Shown piece by piece: positions 55,166 to 63,992 of a stretch of DNA of 64,000 nucleotides. The notes under the pieces are model-generated. The model did no database searches. It saw nothing but the letters and a program-made list of their open reading frames with translations, and was not told where the DNA came from. This DNA comes from Clostridium sulfidigenes. Lineage in GTDB: Bacteria; Bacillota; Clostridia; Clostridiales; Clostridiaceae. Position 1 is the first letter of the stretch. Every line of letters begins with the position of its first letter. The stretch lies in assembly GCF_000732635.1 (NCBI RefSeq), contig NZ_JPMD01000003.1:39377-103376 (forward strand), given 5' to 3'. The position numbers were made by a program, and so were the translations under genes.

Positions 55166-55362
55166 CAAAATCACCATCCCTTAAAGTTTAACTTAATACT
55201 AGATTTTTTACTAAATATAGTTATCCACATTTGCACTTGATTTTAATTACCAATATTAACATTTTATACAATAACCATTTTAATTACAAGTATAGATGAT
55301 AAAATGTTAACAATTCATTCTAATACAACAAATAAAGTGGCTTTGTTGAAAATTTCAGTAAT

Positions 55363-55407
55363 AAAATAATAGGTTTTAAAAGCAGAGCTTCTAAAACCTA
55401 TTATTTT
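55363..55407. terminator. Stem-loop at the antiporter 3' end
   Basis: AATAATAGGTTTTA paired with its complement around AAAGCAGAGCTTC; the arm overlaps the last bases of the antiporter gene. T-rich on both sides. Confidence 0.8.
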
Positions 55408-56386
55408 ATATTGACATTGTTAAATATGTTACATAACTAGCCACTATTGCCATACTCGCTAATACATAAGGTAACGAACTTGATACCTTATGTATCTCCT
55501 TTGCTTGTTCTTTTTTTATCTTTAACATACCATAAGCAACTACAGTACATATAAATCCAAATATTATTAATAAGTATCCTTGGTTTGATGGTTGATAAAT
55601 AGATCCTTTTATGTATAGTATATCAGCTAAAAACAATATGCAAAAATTAAATAAATTACTTCCTACAATGTTTCCAATCATAGCATTAAAATTACCTTTT
55701 TTAGCTAAAGATATAGAAGATGTTAATTCTGGAAGAGAAGTTGCAACTCCAAGGAACAATGCCCCCGCCAAGGTAACCCCTAAATTTAACTCCTTTGCAA
55801 TCATATCTGTTACTATAGTAATACCTATACTAAACACAATTAATCCTATACTTAATAATGTAAATCTCACATATATTTGCTTTACTGTAAGATTGCAATT
55901 ACTTTCTCCACTATCTTCTGCAGATTCATCCCCAGACATAGCCTTAACACCAAAGATATATAATAGCATAATTGCTATAGAGAATATGCTTACACTAAAA
56001 AATGAAAATTCTCTTCCAATATAATTAGCAACAAACACCATTACATAAATCACCATTAAAAGTTTCAGTGTATTCCTATGGCTTGATGTTACTACAGAGC
56101 TTTTGAATCTCTTAACTCCTACTAAAACTAATACTGCTAAAATAGTTAAGTTAAACACATTACTACCAAGAATATTACCTGAAACTAATTGTACCTCATT
56201 CAAAAATATAGTAGATGAAATACTTGTAAATAACTCTGGAAGTGAAGTTACTGCTGCTAACATAACACCTCCAATAAAAGCTCCTGATAAATTTGTTTTT
56301 TTATCAAGCTCGTCTACATAATAAGACAATTTAATTGAAAAACCAATTACAAATGCAGCAAAAATTCCATATAAAGCGTATATCAT
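55406..56386 (-). CDS. Sodium/calcium (CaCA) exchanger family cation antiporter
   Basis: 326 residues from ATG 56386; AGGAGG is seven bases upstream, so the earlier in-frame ATG and TTG are rejected. Ten helices with two alpha repeats: GVMLAAVTSLPELFTSISS...GNILGSNVFNLTIL and GALFLGVATSLPELTSSISLAKKG...GNIVGSNLFNFCIL, the ion-binding repeats of YrbG-like exchangers. Exchanges Na+ or H+ for a divalent cation. The leader is a yybP-ykoY riboswitch, so Mn2+ rather than Ca2+ is the probable physiological cargo. Confidence 0.93.
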   Translation of the reverse strand: MIYALYGIFAAFVIGFSIKLSYYVDELDKKTNLSGAFIGGVMLAAVTSLPELFTSISSTIFLNEVQLVSGNILGSNVFNLTILAVLVLVGVKRFKSSVVTSSHRNTLKLLMVIYVMVFVANYIGREFSFFSVSIFSIAIMLLYIFGVKAMSGDESAEDSGESNCNLTVKQIYVRFTLLSIGLIVFSIGITIVTDMIAKELNLGVTLAGALFLGVATSLPELTSSISLAKKGNFNAMIGNIVGSNLFNFCILFLADILYIKGSIYQPSNQGYLLIIFGFICTVVAYGMLKIKKEQAKEIHKVSSSLPYVLASMAIVASYVTYLTMSI

Positions 56387-56411
56387 TTTCATTCCTCCTA
56401 TGTATTTTAAC

Positions 56412-56454
56412 AAAATAAAAGAGACTTATATTCTAATATCAGAATATAAGTCTC
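56412..56454 (-). terminator. Riboswitch terminator before the antiporter gene
   Basis: 14-bp perfect stem GAGACTTATATTCT/AGAATATAAGTCTC with a 6-nt loop, followed by TTTTATTTT on the minus strand. Confidence 0.92.
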
Positions 56455-56455
56455 G

Positions 56456-56545
56456 TCTTTTAAGATTAAACCAGAATATTAAATATCCAGTATGTTGACC
56501 TAATCCCATGAAGTCATTTAATACTTCCTGCTAACTACTCCCTTA
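56456..56545 (-). promoter_or_regulatory. yybP-ykoY (Mn2+-sensing) riboswitch
   Basis: The minus strand begins AAGGGAGTAGTTAGCAGG and has GGTCAACATACTGG in its second half, the conserved loops of the yybP-ykoY class, with TTAAG/CTTAA available as P1. It is followed by a terminator. High Mn2+ should disrupt the terminator and raise export. Confidence 0.78.
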
Positions 56546-56669
56546 ATATATAAATTATTATATTATAACCTGTACAACGTTTTAATCATACCATTTTTTA
56601 AAAGTTATTTCAACTAAAAAGTTTTATAGATTTTGTGAATTAAATTAAATATATCCTTATATAAATCTT
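56546..56669. other. AT-rich intergenic DNA
   Basis: 124 bp between the riboswitch and the terpenoid-synthase-like gene end. It must hold the riboswitch promoter. Nothing else was recognised. Confidence 0.4.
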
Positions 56670-57944
56670 TTATTGAATTAAGTAGTAAATTATTTCTTCT
56701 AATGAAATGCCATGATAAGATTTTTTAATATTTTCAAACTTCCTTCGTAAATTTCCCTTAATATTTTCAATATATGATATGGTAAAAGGTAAGTATTTAG
56801 AAATTTCTTTTACATATTCCTTTGAAAAATAATTTTTGTTCATAACAACAGCAAAGATTATCATTAAAATACAATTATCTTTTATTAATTTTTTCAAATC
56901 TTCAATGTTTTTACCTTTAAAACAAGTTGCGTCATCTAATACATGGATAGTTAGATTAATAAGTTTATTTACAATATTATCTAGATAATATTTTCCTGCT
57001 AGTTGAGACATTATAGTCATGTGTTTATTCTCATAATCTATCCTTACATCTTGCAAATCATCGCATAATTGAAGCAGAAATCCATACCCATAGGTAAAAA
57101 TCTCCTCCTCTTTGTTTAATCTTCCATTTATAAGATAACCATCCACAATAACAGATGCTCCGCCCTTTTCAATAGATATATCTAGCATATCTCTTTCATA
57201 GGGGTTACTTATACCTTCTTGCTGAATTAGGCTGTTTACTTGCCCTTCATGAATTAATAATAGACCTTGAAAGACTTTTGGATAATCATTTCTATTAAAA
57301 ATAGATTCTATATATTCAACTAACTTAAACACTTGCTTTTCATGAGAATTTCTCCCCTCTATCTCTTCACCACATAGTCTTTTATAAAACCTGCTATTAA
57401 ATTCTTTCTTTTCTTCTATTGATATATCTAAATTATCTAAATAATTGTCAGTATATGGATACAACATACTATATCCAAAAATAGCCATGGTAAATGATAT
57501 ATCTATATCCTTCATCTTTTGAAGAAGACTAACAATCCACACATTTCTCATAGCTTGACCAATATCTTCATAATTCATTTCTTTATCAAAGATCTTGCAC
57601 TGATTTATAAATACCTTAGTGCTTGCAAAAAACTGATCCTTCATTTTTTTATCTATGGTTCCTAGCTTAAATAATTCTTCTCCCAATATCATATTTTCAA
57701 GATAAGAGTTACTATTTTTCTTCCATAATTCTCTATTCTCTTCTTCCAAAGGAAACCTTTCAATAATTTTGATAAATTCATCAACAAATTTCTCAAACTT
57801 TTTCTCATTTTTCTTCTTCCTAATATATCCATTAGCTTCTAAGGGAATATCTACACATGTAGGCATACTCCACCATATTTCTTTATATAAATTTTTTAAA
57901 ACCTTAATATTTCTCATATAGCTTTCACCTACATTACTATTCAT
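56670..57944 (-). CDS. Class I terpenoid synthase-like protein
   Basis: 424 residues from ATG 57944, with AAGGAG nine bases upstream; an earlier ATG at 57968 is rejected. All-helical. Two aspartate-rich sites are visible: LYPYTDNYLDNLDIS (about residue 170) and LLQLCDDLQDVRIDYENKHMT (about 305), positioned like the paired metal-binding motifs of class I isoprenoid enzymes. The first resembles the motif of the DUF2600/YtpB sesquarterpene synthase. Substrate is thus a prenyl diphosphate by inference. 38 bp after the HD-GYP gene, probably one operon. No prenyltransferase or cyclase neighbour. Alternative: a non-enzymatic relative. Confidence 0.7.
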   Translation of the reverse strand: MNSNVGESYMRNIKVLKNLYKEIWWSMPTCVDIPLEANGYIRKKKNEKKFEKFVDEFIKIIERFPLEEENRELWKKNSNSYLENMILGEELFKLGTIDKKMKDQFFASTKVFINQCKIFDKEMNYEDIGQAMRNVWIVSLLQKMKDIDISFTMAIFGYSMLYPYTDNYLDNLDISIEEKKEFNSRFYKRLCGEEIEGRNSHEKQVFKLVEYIESIFNRNDYPKVFQGLLLIHEGQVNSLIQQEGISNPYERDMLDISIEKGGASVIVDGYLINGRLNKEEEIFTYGYGFLLQLCDDLQDVRIDYENKHMTIMSQLAGKYYLDNIVNKLINLTIHVLDDATCFKGKNIEDLKKLIKDNCILMIIFAVVMNKNYFSKEYVKEISKYLPFTISYIENIKGNLRRKFENIKKSYHGISLEEIIYYLIQ

Positions 57945-57982
57945 GATAATCATCTCCTTAGATACCATTTACTTTACAAATA

Positions 57983-59038
57983 CTACACTATAGTACTTAT
58001 TATTGTTAAATTTATAATATCCTTTAAATCAATCTCATAAGGACTAATTTTATTATTGTATTCATCCTTCACAATTCTTACTACTGGTCTATCAGGGAAC
58101 CCATTATTTTGACTTACCACATACCCAAATAAATTATTTGATAGATATACAGGACATCCTAATGGATAAACTGCAAATGTATCTTTAAACAACTTAATTA
58201 TTTCAGGATCAAAACTTGTATATGTCTCTGCTAAAATTAATTCATAAGCTTCTCTAGGATCAAATTTTTTTCTATAGCATCTATCTGATGTTATGGCCGT
58301 AAACACATCACATATAGAAATAATTTTTGCAAATTGTGATATTTCATTATCTTTTAATCCATAAGGATAACCTGTACCATTATACTTCTCATGATGTTCT
58401 ATTACTCCACCTATTATATCTTCATTTATTATAGGATTACCAAGAAGTATGTCTCTTCCATATAACGGATGCATTTTAATCTGTTTAAACTCATCTTTAG
58501 TTAATTTATCTGGTTTATTTATGATTCTACTAGATATTTTCGTTTTTCCTATATCATGAAATAGAGATGATATGGCTAAATCACGTAATCTTGATTTTGA
58601 AAGATTCATATTTACTCCTAGAAAAATTGCCATAATACTAGTATCCACAGAGTGTATGTATGTATAATCATCATATAATTTTACTTCATATAAATTTAGA
58701 TTTATATAGTTTTCACTCTGTATATATTCAACTAAATCATCAACCATAGTTAGAGATTTGCTTAAAGATTTATTATCATAATTTATTAAGTCACTAAACA
58801 TATTAGGTATGGTTTGAAGTATATTCTTTTTTAAATTTATAAGTTTACTATCATCTTTTATATCTTTTAAGTCATCGTCTTGTACATACAGAAAAAATAT
58901 CCCTTGCTGTTCAATACTATTTTTTACTTGATCAGTAATTATAATACCTTTTTTTAACAAAGTCTTACCTGAGCCTGTAATAATGTCCTTAGCAAGTATT
59001 TCATTTCCCTGCAAATCCTTAAGCAATGTTAATTTCAT
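57983..59038 (-). CDS. HD-GYP domain protein (soluble)
   Basis: 351 residues from ATG 59038, with GGAGAGGG seven bases upstream. N-terminal unknown domain (about 1-125, DLQGNEILAKDIITGSGKTLLKKGI) like the small DUF3391-type part, then an HD-GYP domain: LFHDIGKTKIS, EHHEKYNGTGYPYG and ICDVFTAITSDRCYRKKFD. Predicted c-di-GMP phosphodiesterase, cytosolic. The C-terminus (PLGCPVYLSNNLFGYVVSQN) is a small beta domain. Unusual partner: a terpenoid-synthase-like gene directly downstream. Confidence 0.88.
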   Translation of the reverse strand: MKLTLLKDLQGNEILAKDIITGSGKTLLKKGIIITDQVKNSIEQQGIFFLYVQDDDLKDIKDDSKLINLKKNILQTIPNMFSDLINYDNKSLSKSLTMVDDLVEYIQSENYINLNLYEVKLYDDYTYIHSVDTSIMAIFLGVNMNLSKSRLRDLAISSLFHDIGKTKISSRIINKPDKLTKDEFKQIKMHPLYGRDILLGNPIINEDIIGGVIEHHEKYNGTGYPYGLKDNEISQFAKIISICDVFTAITSDRCYRKKFDPREAYELILAETYTSFDPEIIKLFKDTFAVYPLGCPVYLSNNLFGYVVSQNNGFPDRPVVRIVKDEYNNKISPYEIDLKDIINLTIISTIV

Positions 59039-59186
59039 ATAATCCCTCTCCATAAACATAATTGTCTGTATTTTCTTACTTTATCATATCATATCTATAA
59101 ATTATATGATACTTTAATTTAATTATTTATACATATACTGTATATTATGAAAATAACTTGATAAATCAATGTTGGTAGAAAAAATA

Positions 59187-59224
59187 ATTAAGACTATATC
59201 ATAAATTTTAGATATAGTCTTAAT
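59187..59224 (-). terminator. Terminator between the B12-riboswitch unit and the HD-GYP gene
   Basis: 14-bp perfect stem ATTAAGACTATATC/GATATAGTCTTAAT; the minus strand continues TATTTTTT. Insulates the HD-GYP gene from upstream transcription. Confidence 0.85.
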
Positions 59225-59554
59225 GTCATTTATATTTAATAATATATTTATTCAATTATAGGGTTATAGGATGTAACCACTACAAATTATAGTGGTTACA
59301 TCCCTGTGTGAAATTAGTTGGTTTTATCAAAACCACTAAGAGGGACATAAGTAGAAAATTTACATTTATATTGACTAAAGTTTTGGGTTGAAAACTTTAA
59401 GTTAATAACTAAAGTAACAATTAAAATATAGTTACTTCATTTGTATATTTTATATAGGAGAAAGCCACGCCTTTGTAGCTTCATAGTTTATTTAAACTGT
59501 AAAATAGCTTATATATTCTACAATCCACATCCTTGTAAATTCTCCTAGCAATAT
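59225..59554 (-). ncRNA. Candidate B12-controlled non-coding transcript
   Basis: The 330 nt between the riboswitch terminator (59555) and the next terminator (59224) has no ORF over 15 codons with support. A 12-codon frame (59492-59530, MWIVEYISYFTV) has AGGAG 11 bases upstream. The interval also contains a perfect 14-bp hairpin (59269-59303, GGATGTAACCACTA) and an AAGTAAC/GTTACTT hairpin. Looks like a regulated small RNA or a gene remnant. Confidence 0.45.
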
Positions 59555-59586
59555 AAAAAAAGATAGATATCATTGATACCTATCTT
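59555..59586 (-). terminator. Terminator of the cobalamin riboswitch
   Basis: 13-bp stem with one G-U pair, AAGATAGGTATCA/TGATATCTATCTT, and seven T on the minus strand, 145 nt after the aptamer. Confidence 0.88.
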
Positions 59587-59731
59587 GGAATATACTAAAT
59601 TTAAATAAGTGAAAGCTTTTACAATTTAATTTATAGTTTAAACCTATAAATATAAATACTATATTTTACCTAAACCATCACTGGATAAATCTTTTAACTC
59701 TTCCTCAGAAAGTATCAAATTTCATAATCCC

Positions 59732-59880
59732 ATGGCAGGTCTCCTGGCTTGTGAATCATACTTCTTAGCGCCTTCCCAAAATAAATTAGTGGCTTTTGCT
59801 AAGTCGTCCTCACTTACAGTTACTGGGATAGCTTTGGATTTTCACCAAATTCCCTATTAAGTACTTAGTACACCTATCGG
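59732..59880 (-). promoter_or_regulatory. Cobalamin (B12) riboswitch
   Basis: Minus strand reads TAGGTG, GGGAATTTGGTGAAAATCC, GCTATCCCAGTAACTGTAAG, AAGCCACT, GGGAAGGC and CCAGGAGACCTGCC in order, the conserved blocks of the B12 element. No B12 gene follows on the same strand; the first coding gene, HD-GYP, is about 700 bp away beyond a terminator. Confidence 0.9.
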
Positions 59881-60061
59881 ACTCTATATATTAAATTTTA
59901 TTTTTAATCTAATAAGTTTAAAATGTAAGTTGTAGTTATTTTATAAAATTAACTTTCCATTCCCCTTACAATTATTATTCTACTGAACTAGATTAATATT
60001 GTCAACCCCACTTTTTTAAATAAATATAGAAATATTTTCACTTAGAATTTCATTGTATAAA

Positions 60062-61729
60062 TTAATTCATTACATCTCTCTTTTGGAACACTAAGAATGA
60101 AGCTATAATTAATATTGTAGCAAACACAATCAATTGAATTGCCCCCATAGTTGAACTTAAAACTATACTATATTCACTTTTAAACATTTCAGTATATTGG
60201 GAATTTGTAATGAAAGTTGATAAATTCATATAGGGTAATATAGTTTTACCTACCCATCTCATACCTAAATTTGCCATAATCATTGTGGCAACTGAGCTAC
60301 CTAAATATGCTACAGTAGTAAGACCAACTGCTAAAGCTGTATTTTTTATAATAGTTGATATAGCAAATACTAATGCTATTATAAATATTAAGCTAATGCT
60401 TGAGAATAAAAGTTTAGGTATAATTGAAATTATAAAGCTTTGCTCAACTATACTTTCTCCACTGAAAGAAATTACTTTTGTAGCAAGCCCTCCAAAGCCA
60501 TTTACAATTCCACTTGATATAATATTTAATATAACTGTAGTTAACAGTACACCATATCCTATAATAAACACTGATACTAATTTAGAAAATAAAATTTTCC
60601 ATCTAGATACTGGTCTAATCATAAGCAATCTAACAGTCCCCGTAGAATACTCTGAAGAAACTATACCTCCTCCAATTATTATGCATAGTATAATTGCAAC
60701 ACTAACATACATTAAATAAGTTCTATCTACAGAATTTCTAATATCATTATCAAATTTAACTTGTGGTATATTATTTTCAAGACTATACCAATCAAGAGCT
60801 ATATCCTGTTCTATAGATTTACTTTTCTTCTCATAATCTTTTTTGTACTCCTCATAAGTATACCCTTTTGCTATCTTCTCGCTATTGTATTGTGTAAATT
60901 CAGTTTCACTAAGTAGTCTCCCACCATTTTCATCAATCTTATAGGCAATATCCCTTATAGTATTGTTTTTCCAATTTTTATTATCATAAGGAATTTTATT
61001 ATTATATCTATATTCAGTTGCCTTAAGTCTTTTCTCCAAAGCATCAAGTTGAGCTTTAGACTCCTCTAGGGATATAACTAAATTTTTATTATTAGGATTT
61101 TTCTTGACTTCTCCTTCTGAAGTCTTAATAGTTGCCTTTAAATTTTTTGTTTCTTCCTTAGAAGCTTTAATATTCTTATCTAAGTAACCTAAATAATCAT
61201 TTTTTATAACAGAATCATATAATTCCTTACTTTCTTTATTTTTAGAATCTATGGCCTTTTGAATATTTTCTTTACTCATATCAATATATTCATTAAGCAT
61301 ATTTACATCAAATTCATGTATATTAAAAAATAATTCTTCACCTACTAATCCATCTGAAATTCCTGATAGAATAATAGCCTCTTTTGATTTGTTAGAAGCC
61401 TCTCCAGCTACTTCGTTTCTCCAATCATCCCAAGAAACATTATTATCTATTAAAATTTGTGACTTTTTGATATTTTCTTCAAAAATTTTCTTCTGAATGT
61501 CTTTATTTTTCTTACTTGAATCAATATTAGTTATTTCTGTTTGTTGCCATTGAATTTCCTGATTATAGCTATTTATATACCACTTTGACTCATCTCTATT
61601 CTGTAAAAATTTTAAAGCTACTGGTAACATTATGCTAGCTAAAAGTGTTAAAATCACTATTACTTTAACACTAGTTTTTTTATATTGCTTTATCAATTCA
61701 TTTTTTATTAGTCCACATACTTTACTCAT
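60062..61729 (-). CDS. ABC-2 type exporter permease with large extracellular coiled coil
   Basis: 555 residues. One N-terminal helix (about 20-40), then a long charged region (about 45-325) rich in Lys/Glu/Asn with coiled-coil-like heptads (KEETKNLKATIKTSEGEVKKN), then five to six helices from about 335. Similar plan to permeases of lantibiotic/bacitracin exporters with a big outer domain. GGGIVSSEYSTGTVRLLMIRPVSRWKILFSKLVSVF is the family block. Begins 25 bp after the ATPase gene stop; together one exporter. Confidence 0.88.
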   Translation of the reverse strand: MSKVCGLIKNELIKQYKKTSVKVIVILTLLASIMLPVALKFLQNRDESKWYINSYNQEIQWQQTEITNIDSSKKNKDIQKKIFEENIKKSQILIDNNVSWDDWRNEVAGEASNKSKEAIILSGISDGLVGEELFFNIHEFDVNMLNEYIDMSKENIQKAIDSKNKESKELYDSVIKNDYLGYLDKNIKASKEETKNLKATIKTSEGEVKKNPNNKNLVISLEESKAQLDALEKRLKATEYRYNNKIPYDNKNWKNNTIRDIAYKIDENGGRLLSETEFTQYNSEKIAKGYTYEEYKKDYEKKSKSIEQDIALDWYSLENNIPQVKFDNDIRNSVDRTYLMYVSVAIILCIIIGGGIVSSEYSTGTVRLLMIRPVSRWKILFSKLVSVFIIGYGVLLTTVILNIISSGIVNGFGGLATKVISFSGESIVEQSFIISIIPKLLFSSISLIFIIALVFAISTIIKNTALAVGLTTVAYLGSSVATMIMANLGMRWVGKTILPYMNLSTFITNSQYTEMFKSEYSIVLSSTMGAIQLIVFATILIIASFLVFQKRDVMN

Positions 61730-61754
61730 TAAACTCTGCTCCTTTTCTACTATA

Positions 61755-62699
61755 TTACACTATTTGCATTTTAGATCCTGTTGTTACCTTCATAAATTCA
61801 TCTTCAAGAGTGTTATTAATAGGCTTAATAGTGTAAACTAATATATTCTCCATAATTAAAGCTTTATTAACATTGGCAATTTCATCACGAGAACAAGAAA
61901 TTAATATTTTATTTTCTTTGAAGTCTACAGTAATCTCTTCAGATATTTTGTTATAATCATTCTCTATAATTTTCCTCGCTAAACTATAATTACTTACTTC
62001 TAATTCATAGGTTATCAAGCTTTCGATATTTTGCTTTTTAATATCTTTTAATGTTTTAATATCTATAATTTTTCCATTATCTATTATTCCAACTCGATCA
62101 CACATAAGCTCCATTTCACTAAGTAAGTGACTTGACACTAAAACTGCTAGTCCCTCTTTTTCTGCCAAATGTCTTAGGGTATCACGTAACTCTTTAATTC
62201 CCATTGGATCTAATCCATTAGTAGGTTCATCTAAAATTAAAAGCTTAGGATTGTGTAATAATGCTTGAGCAACACCAAGTCTTTGACGCATTCCAAGAGA
62301 ATATTTTTTTACTTTATCATTAATACGATTTTCAAGTTTCACTAATTTTATAACTTCATTAATACGTTCTTTAGAAATATTACCATGCATTCTGCCATAT
62401 ATCTCTAAATTTGTACGTCCTGTAAGATATCCATACATCTCTGGATTTTCAATAATCCCCCCTACTTGAGAAAGAGCTTTTTCAAAATTTTTCTTTACAT
62501 CATTATTACTAATTAAAATATCTCCTTCATCAATTTTTAAAAGTCCTGTAATCATCTTAATAGTAGTAGTTTTACCTGCACCATTTGGTCCTAAAAATCC
62601 AAATATTTCTCCTGAGTTTATTTCAAAACTGACATTGTCAACTATTTTACGATTACCCATAATCTTAGTAACATTTTTTAATTCTAGAACTTTAGACAT
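61755..62699 (-). CDS. ABC exporter ATP-binding protein (BcrA-like)
   Basis: 314 residues. Walker A GPNGAGKTTTI, signature YSLGMRQRLGVAQAL, Walker B LLILDEPTNGLDP, switch SSHLL. C-terminal part (200-314) as in BcrA-type ATPases linked to antimicrobial peptide self-protection. First gene of the exporter operon. Start follows GAGGTGAGGAA. A large palindrome 350 bp upstream might control it. Confidence 0.92.
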   Translation of the reverse strand: MSKVLELKNVTKIMGNRKIVDNVSFEINSGEIFGFLGPNGAGKTTTIKMITGLLKIDEGDILISNNDVKKNFEKALSQVGGIIENPEMYGYLTGRTNLEIYGRMHGNISKERINEVIKLVKLENRINDKVKKYSLGMRQRLGVAQALLHNPKLLILDEPTNGLDPMGIKELRDTLRHLAEKEGLAVLVSSHLLSEMELMCDRVGIIDNGKIIDIKTLKDIKKQNIESLITYELEVSNYSLARKIIENDYNKISEEITVDFKENKILISCSRDEIANVNKALIMENILVYTIKPINNTLEDEFMKVTTGSKMQIV

Positions 62700-63047
62700 T
62701 TCCTCACCTCATAATCTTTGATGATGTTAGCATACAATACCTTTAATACTTTGAAAATAAGTTCCCTCTAATTGTAAGAAAGATGTAATAATCACTTTAA
62801 TTTTTCTATCAAAAGTAATAATTTCTTAAGAATTAAATTCTGATATAAGTAACATTTATAAATAACATCTAAATAATTATTTTAAAAGCTTTACTCTTTC
62901 AGCCATGATATTTTAACCGAGTTTCATACTTTAATTTACTAATTTTCAAATCTATATCATATATATAATAAATATTTAACATTTTAAAAATCCTATTTCA
63001 TAAAATATTAAAATTCTTTCCTCATAAATCACTTTAAATAGGTTGTC
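62700..63047. other. Divergent intergenic region
   Basis: About 350 bp of AT-rich DNA between the ABC ATPase and the palindrome. It holds no ORF and no RNA element that could be recognised. Confidence 0.5.
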
Positions 63048-63074
63048 CTCTTGTACTATAATATAGTACAAGAG
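63048..63074 (+). promoter_or_regulatory. 27-bp perfect palindrome over a -10 hexamer
   Basis: Arms CTCTTGTACTAT and ATAGTACAAGAG flank AAT; TATAAT (63057-63062) is at its centre. It lies 86 bp upstream of the zinc-ribbon protein gene. TGTACTA/TAGTACA arms resemble operators of the YtrA branch of GntR regulators, which often control ABC exporters; no such regulator gene is in the window. Confidence 0.55.
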
Positions 63075-63160
63075 ATATGTAGAAATTATATATTTAAAAC
63101 ATATTTTGATATTTTAATGTTTCAATAACAATTAGTTATAATATATTAAGAGGTGATCAA

Positions 63161-63583
63161 ATGAATTTTTTCAACGAATCCTATGGAATTGACTTATTTT
63201 CATTATTTCTTATTCTAGTATCATCTATATTAAATTTATTTTCTGTTACTCGTCTTTTAGCTGGAGTTATTTTATTTTATGCATTATACAGAGTTTTCTC
63301 AAGAAATGTTGAAAAGCGTGAGCAAGAACATAGAAAATTTTGTATGTATGCCAATAGATTTTTAAGTAAATTTAATAAAGCAATTCCTAGCAACCTACCT
63401 GTGTTCCACTTTGGTGATTGTGCTCCTATTTTTAGTAATTTCAAAAGATGGTTTAATGAAAAGAAAAATTATAAAATAGTTAAATGTCCAAAGTGTGGAC
63501 AAAGGCTTAGATTACCTAGAGGTAAAGGTAAAATCACTGTTACTTGTAAGCGATGTTTATATGAGTTTAAAATGAAAAGCTAA
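63161..63583 (+). CDS. Small membrane protein with C-terminal zinc ribbon
   Basis: 140 residues from ATG 63161, following AGAGGTGATCAA. Two hydrophobic helices (about 10-30 and 33-50) and a basic cytosolic part ending in a zinc ribbon: VKCPKCGQRLRLPRGKGKITVTCKRC, with Cys pairs spaced CxxC and CxxC. Unknown function; similar ribbons appear in membrane-linked rhomboid-like and stress proteins. A palindrome operator lies upstream. Confidence 0.75.
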   Translation: MNFFNESYGIDLFSLFLILVSSILNLFSVTRLLAGVILFYALYRVFSRNVEKREQEHRKFCMYANRFLSKFNKAIPSNLPVFHFGDCAPIFSNFKRWFNEKKNYKIVKCPKCGQRLRLPRGKGKITVTCKRCLYEFKMKS

Positions 63584-63603
63584 AACCTAATACAATTCCA
63601 CAG

Positions 63604-63637
63604 ACTATCAGTATGAATTATGTACTGGTAGTTTTTT
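63604..63637 (+). terminator. Terminator after the zinc-ribbon gene
   Basis: 10-bp stem ACTATCAGTA/TACTGGTAGT (one G-U pair) with a 9-nt loop and T6. Confidence 0.88.
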
Positions 63638-63800
63638 CTTAACATTTGACTTTTTTACATTTATCTTTAATTAAATTTAATTTTCAACAAATATTATTGA
63701 TTTTCTTTGTAGTTCCATATAATATATAAATAATACGATAAATTATTCGAGAATTTTATTTCCTATAATTTTTGTATTTTAAGAATTATTGTAATTTTTC
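63638..63800. other. AT-rich intergenic DNA
   Basis: About 160 bp between the terminator and repeat copy B. Nothing further recognised. Confidence 0.4.
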
Positions 63801-63992
63801 ATAAACAGAGTTCTTTGCTTCAGAGGGAGTTTTTACTCCCTCTGAAGGTTACTAACAGAATTCTTAGTATCAGTATTTTCGATACTTAGAATTCGTTGTC
63901 CTTTAGGGGAAATCGTTATCCAGGGTCGTAGCCGCTCTTTACTCCCACTTTGAAGAAGATGGGAGTATTAGAGCGGGTAGTCATCGGATAAA
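63801..63992. repeat. Modular structured repeat, copy B
   Basis: 192 bp. First and last modules are identical to copy A at 29249-29383. A 57-bp middle module inserted between them (about 63854-63910) brings another hairpin, AGAATTC-TTAGTATC / GATACTTAGAATTC, and TTTAGGGG. The last hairpin is CCGCTCT-TACTCCCA. No ORF. The copy lies 164 bp after the terminator of the zinc-ribbon gene. Confidence 0.8.

Noticed and set aside
59732..59880. B12 riboswitch controlling the HD-GYP or terpenoid-like genes
   Set aside because: About 700 bp and a strong terminator (59187-59224) separate them, so co-transcription is unlikely.
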